DNA of 7,122 nt from an uncultured Chloroflexota bacterium (GTDB lineage Bacteria; Chloroflexota; Limnocylindria; Limnocylindrales; Limnocylindraceae), in NCBI GenBank assembly GCA_903847005.1, contig CAINCM010000165.1:1-7122 (forward strand). The letters run 5' to 3'. The first letter of the stretch is position 1; the number at the start of each line of letters is the position of its first letter. Of this stretch, positions 6,520 to 7,122 are shown piece after piece. Both the position numbers and the translations under genes were made by a program. The notes below the pieces were generated by a model, which did no database searches, was not told where the DNA came from, and saw only the letters and a list, made by a program, of their open reading frames with translations.

Positions 6520-6525
6520 ATTCTA
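6520..6525 (-). promoter_or_regulatory. Possible -10 element for a leaderless transcript
   Basis: TAGAAT on the minus strand ends 6 nt before the ATG at 6513 and its first three bases are the stop codon of the NYN gene. That spacing would put the transcript start at or next to the ATG, and the gene lacks a Shine-Dalgarno. No convincing -35 is seen 16-18 bp upstream. Confidence 0.35.
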
Positions 6526-7017
6526 GCGTTCACGTGGTGGGCGCGCCGACGGCCCGCGCTTCTTTGTGGCACCCCGCCCGGGCCTCCAGCGCCGCTCCTC
6601 CGGCCCCTCATCTTTACCTTCAACACGTCCCGCGCCGCCGCGTCCGAATCCTCCTGTGGCGCGCGTTGTCGTCGGGGCGACGGTGTTGCCCTCGATGCGA
6701 TCGCGGAAGTACCGCGCAGTGATGGTGGAGGCGCCGAGGCGACGCGCACGATCGCGGAGTTCGCGGTCGTCGGTGACTACGACGATCCGGTCGGCCCGAC
6801 TCAAGTCTGGCCGCCCCACCGCCTCGATGATGCGATCGTCTGCCGAGCGCCCACCGCCGTCGCGAAAGACCTCGAGCGTGGCGTTGCGCGGGAGGGAGCG
6901 GTGGATTGCGGATTCGTACGCGCGCAGCCGCACATCGTCCCATCCACCGACAAGGTTGGTCCCGTCGACGAGCACGCGCTCCGCTCGCACGAGCAGCTTC
7001 CACTCCTGATCTACCAT
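6523..7017 (-). CDS. NYN/PIN-like domain protein, putative ribonuclease (YacP-related)
   Basis: The 164-residue protein has a compact N-terminal NYN (PIN-like) domain, about residues 12-105. It shows the acidic motifs of that fold in order: VLVDGTN (15-21, Asp18), SADD (58-61), and VVVTDDREL (79-87, Asp83/Asp84), which normally bind a metal ion for RNA cleavage. YacP-type NYN proteins are proposed RNases involved in RNA processing. The C-terminal tail (about 119-164) is Gly/Arg/Lys/Pro-rich and looks disordered, suiting RNA binding. The ATG at 7017 has GAGGAG upstream with about 9 nt spacing. It is divergent from the HAD gene with 3 bp between start codons, and its stop is 9 nt before the next gene. 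Domain call is good; substrate is unknown. Confidence 0.82.
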   Translation of the reverse strand: MVDQEWKLLVRAERVLVDGTNLVGGWDDVRLRAYESAIHRSLPRNATLEVFRDGGGRSADDRIIEAVGRPDLSRADRIVVVTDDRELRDRARRLGASTITARYFRDRIEGNTVAPTTTRATGGFGRGGAGRVEGKDEGPEERRWRPGRGATKKRGPSARPPRER

Positions 7018-7020
7018 CTC

Positions 7021-7122
7021 ATGATGCTCCTCTGCGTCGACCTTGATGGCGTCCTCTACCGTGGCAGCGAGCCGATCCCGGGGGTCGGTTCGCTCCTGAC
7101 GGAGCGCGTTGCTGCAGGTGAC
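7021..7122 (+). CDS. HAD-superfamily (HAD-IIA, NagD-like) phosphatase, 5' end only
   Basis: Only the first 34 codons lie in the window. They read MMLLCVDLDGVLYRG followed by SEPIPGVGSL. DLDGVLYRG is the first HAD motif (nucleophile Asp7 and acid/base Asp9 counting from the first Met), and the following PIPG is typical of the HAD-IIA group, which includes NagD and 4-nitrophenylphosphatase/phosphoglycolate phosphatase-like enzymes. Substrate cannot be predicted from this fragment. Two consecutive ATGs (7021, 7024) are possible starts. No Shine-Dalgarno is visible, and TACCAT ends 6 nt before the second ATG, so a leaderless start is conceivable. Being at the window edge, the gene's integrity is unknown. 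Confidence 0.78.
   Translation, partial: MMLLCVDLDGVLYRGSEPIPGVGSLLTERVAAGD

Overview
The window looks like a high-GC bacterial chromosome segment. The gene set (a long adenosylcobalamin-dependent NrdJ with a C-terminal zinc ribbon, a lone CcsB/ResC-type cytochrome c assembly protein, a Ser/Pro-linker lipoprotein of the TAP-like S33 family, a LOG protein) fits a free-living Chloroflexota or Actinobacteriota lineage. That placement is an inference from composition and family resemblance only. Nothing indicates a plasmid, phage, insertion sequence or CRISPR array. Almost every base is coding, and all complete genes lie on the minus strand, so transcription runs from high to low coordinates.

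Right end (about 7122 to 5126): the 5' end of a HAD-IIA phosphatase reads rightward off the window from 7021. Only 3 bp separate its start from a divergent minus-strand series: an NYN/PIN-like putative ribonuclease (7017-6523), a small membrane protein with a C-terminal zinc ribbon (6513-6064), and ccsB (6061-5126), a heme-handling protein of System II cytochrome c maturation. The zinc-ribbon gene and ccsB are 2 nt apart and probably translationally coupled. A candidate -10 box just before the zinc-ribbon gene may give a leaderless transcript.

Middle (5125-4842): this is the only real intergenic region. It holds a weak candidate terminator for ccsB, two 16-bp sites resembling NrdR boxes whose outer halves form a perfect 10-bp inverted repeat, a 10-bp direct repeat, a good sigma70-type promoter (TTGACG-N17-TACGAT), a short leader with a 6-bp hairpin, and the nrdJ Shine-Dalgarno.

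Left (4841 to 1): nrdJ (class II ribonucleotide reductase), then a secreted TAP-like S33 lipoprotein hydrolase 7 nt after the nrdJ stop, then a LOG-family nucleotide-binding protein starting at a GTG that overlaps the hydrolase stop by 4 nt and running off the left edge. These three look like one operon driven from the nrdJ promoter. nrdJ supplies dNTPs. The roles of the hydrolase and LOG protein in that unit are unknown. No obviously novel defence or mobile system is visible. The most interesting parts are the nrdJ control region and two poorly understood gene partnerships (nrdJ-hydrolase-LOG, and zinc ribbon-ccsB).
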